In this document: positions 61,563-64,000 of the stretch, one piece after another
How the letters are laid out: each line of letters begins with the position of its first letter
Position numbering within the stretch: position 1 is the first letter of the stretch
Assembly: GCF_902506095.1 (NCBI RefSeq)
Contig: NZ_LR733293.1
Coordinates: forward strand, 1,257,103-1,321,102
Direction of reading: 5' to 3'
Source of the DNA: Arthrobacter sp. 9AX
GTDB lineage: Bacteria > Actinomycetota > Actinomycetes > Actinomycetales > Micrococcaceae
Length of the DNA stretch: 64,000 nucleotides
Notes under the pieces: generated by a model
Told to the model about the DNA's origin: nothing
Database searches by the model: none
What the model saw: the letters and a program-made list of their open reading frames with translations, nothing else
Program-made: the position numbers and the translations under genes

Positions 61563-62869
61563 ACACTATGAACATTGACGACGAGTACGCCCAGCTTCGC
61601 GAGGCGCTTATCGATTACCTCGTGACTGGCGGCAAACTTGCGGTGGTCAAGGCTCCGCCGGGGTCAGGGAAGACCTACATGCTGATAGAGGTGCTCGCTG
61701 CGCTGGTTGCCGAAGGGTCGAGAATCGCCGTGGCAGCACAGACCAACAGCCAGGCGGATGATATCTGCCGACGCGTCGCTCTGGCCTACCCCAACGTTCC
61801 TGCGGTCCGGTTTGCCAGCAAGGGAAATAATGCACCAGATGGGTTTCCCGGTTCGGTGCTCTGGACCAGCGACAAGGATGCGCTGCCCCCTGAACCTGGT
61901 TTGGTCGTAGCTACGACAGCAAAGTGGTCCTTGACCGATATCGCAGTTCCCTTCGATCTTCTCGCCGTTGACGAGGCATGGCAGATGAGCTGGGCTGACC
62001 TTATGCAGTGCGCCCTGCTGAGCAGAAACTTCCTCATGATCGGCGACCCTGGCCAGATTCCGCCGGTAGTAACCATTGATGTGCGCCGATGGGAGACCTC
62101 CCCCCGTGCGCCCCATGAGGCTGCGCCTACGATCGTACTGGCGGAACCCACCCTAGAAGGTGTTCGATTCGTGGGTTCTCTACCGGCATGCCGCCGGCTT
62201 CCCCATGAGTCAGTGGCCTTCGTCAAGCCCTTCTACGATTTCGACTTCGCGGCGTATGTTCCGGCCGCAACTCGGGGGATTGACTTGCCTGAGGGCCATA
62301 AGCTGGGGAAGCTCAGCGACGGGCGACCGCTAGCTCTGACCCTGCCCACCGCGCCCCAGGGCCCACCGATGGAGGTCGATCAGGAGTTGGCACAGATGGC
62401 AGGCCACGTGGTCGCAGATCTCTTGGACACCCGCGCGATGGTCCGTGACGGCCACGGCACCCCGCGGACCCTCACCCCGGGCGACATCGGGGTTTCAAGT
62501 AGTCATCGCGTCATGAACGCCGCGCTCACGTCCGCCCTGTCCAGATGGGGCTCTCGCATACGGGTCGACACCCCTGAACGTTGGCAAGGTCTGGAGCGCC
62601 CTGTGATGATTACCATCCATCCCCTTTCGGGAGTTACCGACCCGTCTTCCTTCGATCTGGAGACCGGCAGGCTCTGTGTCATGGCGTCCAGACACGAGGC
62701 GGCGCTGGTGGTCCTTACCCGCGATCACGTGGGCGAAACGCTCTCGAATTACGTCCCCAGCGCTGAGCAGGCTCCAGGGCGGCCGGACGTGGTGGGTCGA
62801 GGGCACGATGCTCATTTCCGATTCTGGCAAGCCCTCGTTGATCAGGGCCGGGTCCGTCCGTTCAGTTGA
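61559..62869 (+). CDS. SF1B (UPF1/DNA2-like) helicase
   Basis: The 436-residue ATPase has Walker A KAPPGSGKTYMLIEVL with GSGKT at residues 35-39, motif II AVDEAWQMSW, motif III MIGDPGQIPPVV, a RVDTPERWQGLERPVM segment (motif V region) and motif VI VMASRHEAALVV. The motif order and DEAW variant resemble UPF1-like helicases. It is shorter than DNA2 or UPF1 because barrel and stalk domains are lacking, which the upstream 520-residue protein might supply. Its 3' end overlaps the convergent UvrD-nuclease gene by 8 bp. Confidence 0.85.
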   Translation: MNTMNIDDEYAQLREALIDYLVTGGKLAVVKAPPGSGKTYMLIEVLAALVAEGSRIAVAAQTNSQADDICRRVALAYPNVPAVRFASKGNNAPDGFPGSVLWTSDKDALPPEPGLVVATTAKWSLTDIAVPFDLLAVDEAWQMSWADLMQCALLSRNFLMIGDPGQIPPVVTIDVRRWETSPRAPHEAAPTIVLAEPTLEGVRFVGSLPACRRLPHESVAFVKPFYDFDFAAYVPAATRGIDLPEGHKLGKLSDGRPLALTLPTAPQGPPMEVDQELAQMAGHVVADLLDTRAMVRDGHGTPRTLTPGDIGVSSSHRVMNAALTSALSRWGSRIRVDTPERWQGLERPVMITIHPLSGVTDPSSFDLETGRLCVMASRHEAALVVLTRDHVGETLSNYVPSAEQAPGRPDVVGRGHDAHFRFWQALVDQGRVRPFS

Positions 62870-64000
62870 GCTTTGCCGCGCCGCAGACTTTGTGGAGGTC
62901 GCAGCTGCGGCACTTCTTGGTGTCGGGAAGCGGCATGAATTCTCGCTGCTTCAGGCTTTCCGCTGCGATCAGTACTCTGGCTTCGGCGGCCGCGACTGCC
63001 GCGTCATCGACGCTAACTGAGTGTCGGGTTGTGCTGCCCATGTCGTGGATGAAGGCAGCCCCGACTGTCAGCCCCTCTCGCCTTCCGGCGCCAGCGTAGA
63101 CCTGGAGCTGGAGCGGTTCGATGCTGCCGCCTGTTGAGGTTTTGTAGTCGATGATTGCAAGGTTGTTCGGGACACCGTCGTGCGCGTCGTAGATGACGTC
63201 GGCGCGTCCGCTGACGACGACGCCGGGGAGGCAAAGCTCGAATGGACGTTCGGTTGCCCAAGTGCGCAGCAAGTCTTCTTTATGGTCGGTGACGTACTTG
63301 AAGACCAGACGCCGCGCGTTTTCGCGCATTTCCTTATGTGCTGCCTTGTTGGCAAACGGCAAGAAGAAATCTGATGTCAATTGGTCGTTTATCACTCGTG
63401 GCGATGGCAGCTGGCCGACAGCCTGGGTGTGCTCCGCGAGCACCCGCATGACGTGGTGCACGGCGTTGCCATATCCAAGCTCGGCCTTGACCGGCGGCAT
63501 GAAACCAAGTTCCCTTCTCAGGAGGTAACTTTGGGGGCAAGCTGCGTAGGCTGCGAGATCGCTGTAGGTGATCGCAAGGTCAGGAAGGTCGAATGCACTC
63601 GCAAGCGCGCTGGTGGGGAGTCCTGCGTTCTCAACCAGTTCACTGCATTCAGTTAAGTAGGGGGAGGGGTGAGTCCTTTTTGTAGTAACTCGCTGGTGCG
63701 ATGACAGTGATACCCAGTCGCGGGCCCGCGTCACGGCTACGTAGAACAAACGGCGTTCGTCGGCATCCGATCCCTCGTACCGGGGGGCGTCGAAGAGTCC
63801 GCGGTCAACGAGCCAATTCTGTGGTGTACCGACCTTGGTTGTAGGGAACCGCGCTTTGGTCAGAGACGGAAGGAAAACAACGGGCCACTCCAGGCCCTTG
63901 GAACCGTGGATTGTACCCAGGGCCACGCCGTCAGCTCGGAGATCATCTTCGCCGTCGAAGTCGTCGTAGTTTCCGGTCGCATAGTTCACCAACAGGAGCG
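62862..64000 (-). CDS. UvrD-like helicase with C-terminal Fe-S PD-(D/E)XK nuclease (partial)
   Basis: Only the C-terminal part is in the window; the gene enters from the right edge. It has the SF1A end motifs GTIHGSKGLEWPVVFLPS and RRLFYVAVTRARDWV, then an Fe-S nuclease: first Cys in YAACPQSYLL, catalytic segments VVSGRADVIYD, LAIIDYKTSTGG and LQLQVYAGAG, and the last three Cys in KCRSCDLHKVC. This is the AdnB/AddB-type fusion. It runs convergent with the trio and overlaps it by 8 bp. It may be an AddAB/AdnAB-like repair enzyme or part of the same defence locus. Confidence 0.85.
   Translation of the reverse strand, partial: LLLVNYATGNYDDFDGEDDLRADGVALGTIHGSKGLEWPVVFLPSLTKARFPTTKVGTPQNWLVDRGLFDAPRYEGSDADERRLFYVAVTRARDWVSLSSHQRVTTKRTHPSPYLTECSELVENAGLPTSALASAFDLPDLAITYSDLAAYAACPQSYLLRRELGFMPPVKAELGYGNAVHHVMRVLAEHTQAVGQLPSPRVINDQLTSDFFLPFANKAAHKEMRENARRLVFKYVTDHKEDLLRTWATERPFELCLPGVVVSGRADVIYDAHDGVPNNLAIIDYKTSTGGSIEPLQLQVYAGAGRREGLTVGAAFIHDMGSTTRHSVSVDDAAVAAAEARVLIAAESLKQREFMPLPDTKKCRSCDLHKVCGAAKLN

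Noticed and set aside
1..64000. CRISPR array, tRNA, rRNA or insertion sequence
   Set aside because: No regularly spaced direct repeats, no cloverleaf-like segment, no transposase motif and no terminal inverted repeats were noticed on reading; a covariance-model tRNA scan could still find a missed one.
38541..64000. Assignment of the island to a named multi-gene system such as Zorya, Hachiman, Druantia or BREX
   Set aside because: The hallmark genes of these systems are not present, and only the Type ISP enzyme and the GmrSD-like protein can be placed in known families.

Overview
The window is high-GC DNA with actinobacterial gene content: PucR, ROK, LacI and GntR regulators, an oleBC fusion, ribose-type sugar ABC transport, and a short-chain dehydrogenase of the mycofactocin-associated kind. 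It most resembles a soil Micrococcaceae chromosome (Arthrobacter, Pseudarthrobacter or Paenarthrobacter). The genus is an inference from family content, not a proven identification. I saw no rRNA, tRNA, CRISPR array or intact insertion sequence.

Left part (1-16 kb). The first 1.25 kb is a scar made of broken gene pieces. Three are diverged fragments of the intact thiamine-diphosphate enzyme / AsnC regulator / aminotransferase locus at 33.4-36.9 kb. The fourth is the C-terminal DNA-binding end of a PucR-type regulator with two frameshifts. Next is a minus-strand operon for a PxpABC-type 5-oxoprolinase with a biotin carboxylase and a biotin carrier, divergent from a PucR regulator. A LacI regulator with two matching perfect palindromes then faces a seven-gene catabolic operon: asparaginase, a NodB/PuuE-family cyclic amidohydrolase, an MFS carrier, two short-chain dehydrogenases, a small Cys protein and an Old Yellow Enzyme. 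A zinc-less quinone oxidoreductase homologue follows.

Middle part (16-38 kb). The complete long-chain olefin pathway oleA-oleBC-oleD is present, with a candidate operator upstream. A minus-strand eight-gene sugar operon follows: ribose-type ABC transporter, TIM-barrel isomerase, GMC oxidoreductase with its small subunit, short-chain dehydrogenase and Gfo/Idh/MocA oxidoreductase. It is divergent from a ROK repressor and its layout suggests oxidation of a sugar or glycoside to a keto form. An orphan pair of LacI-type palindromes comes next, then the intact amino-acid locus (thiamine-diphosphate enzyme, AsnC regulator, aminotransferase, amino-acid permease), closed by a strong hairpin.

Right part (38.5-64 kb). 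This is an accessory island rich in nucleases and helicases. It has two GIY-YIG proteins, a DUF262 protein with a two-helix membrane partner, a PLD-helicase-DUF3427 protein, a single-polypeptide Type ISP restriction-modification enzyme followed 5 bp later by a GmrSD-like DUF262/DUF1524 nuclease, and a small zinc-knuckle protein. After these come a DEDDh exonuclease with a BRCT domain and a tightly overlapped trio: Fe-S Cas4-like nuclease, unknown 520-residue protein and UPF1/DNA2-like helicase. The trio meets, tail to tail, a UvrD-like helicase fused to an Fe-S PD-(D/E)XK nuclease that runs off the right edge. An ordinary high-GC operon (GntR regulator, two nitrilase-family amidases, APC permease) sits inside the island. 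The trio looks like the nuclease and helicase parts of DNA2 divided among three genes. It is the best candidate here for an undescribed DNA-processing or antiphage system.
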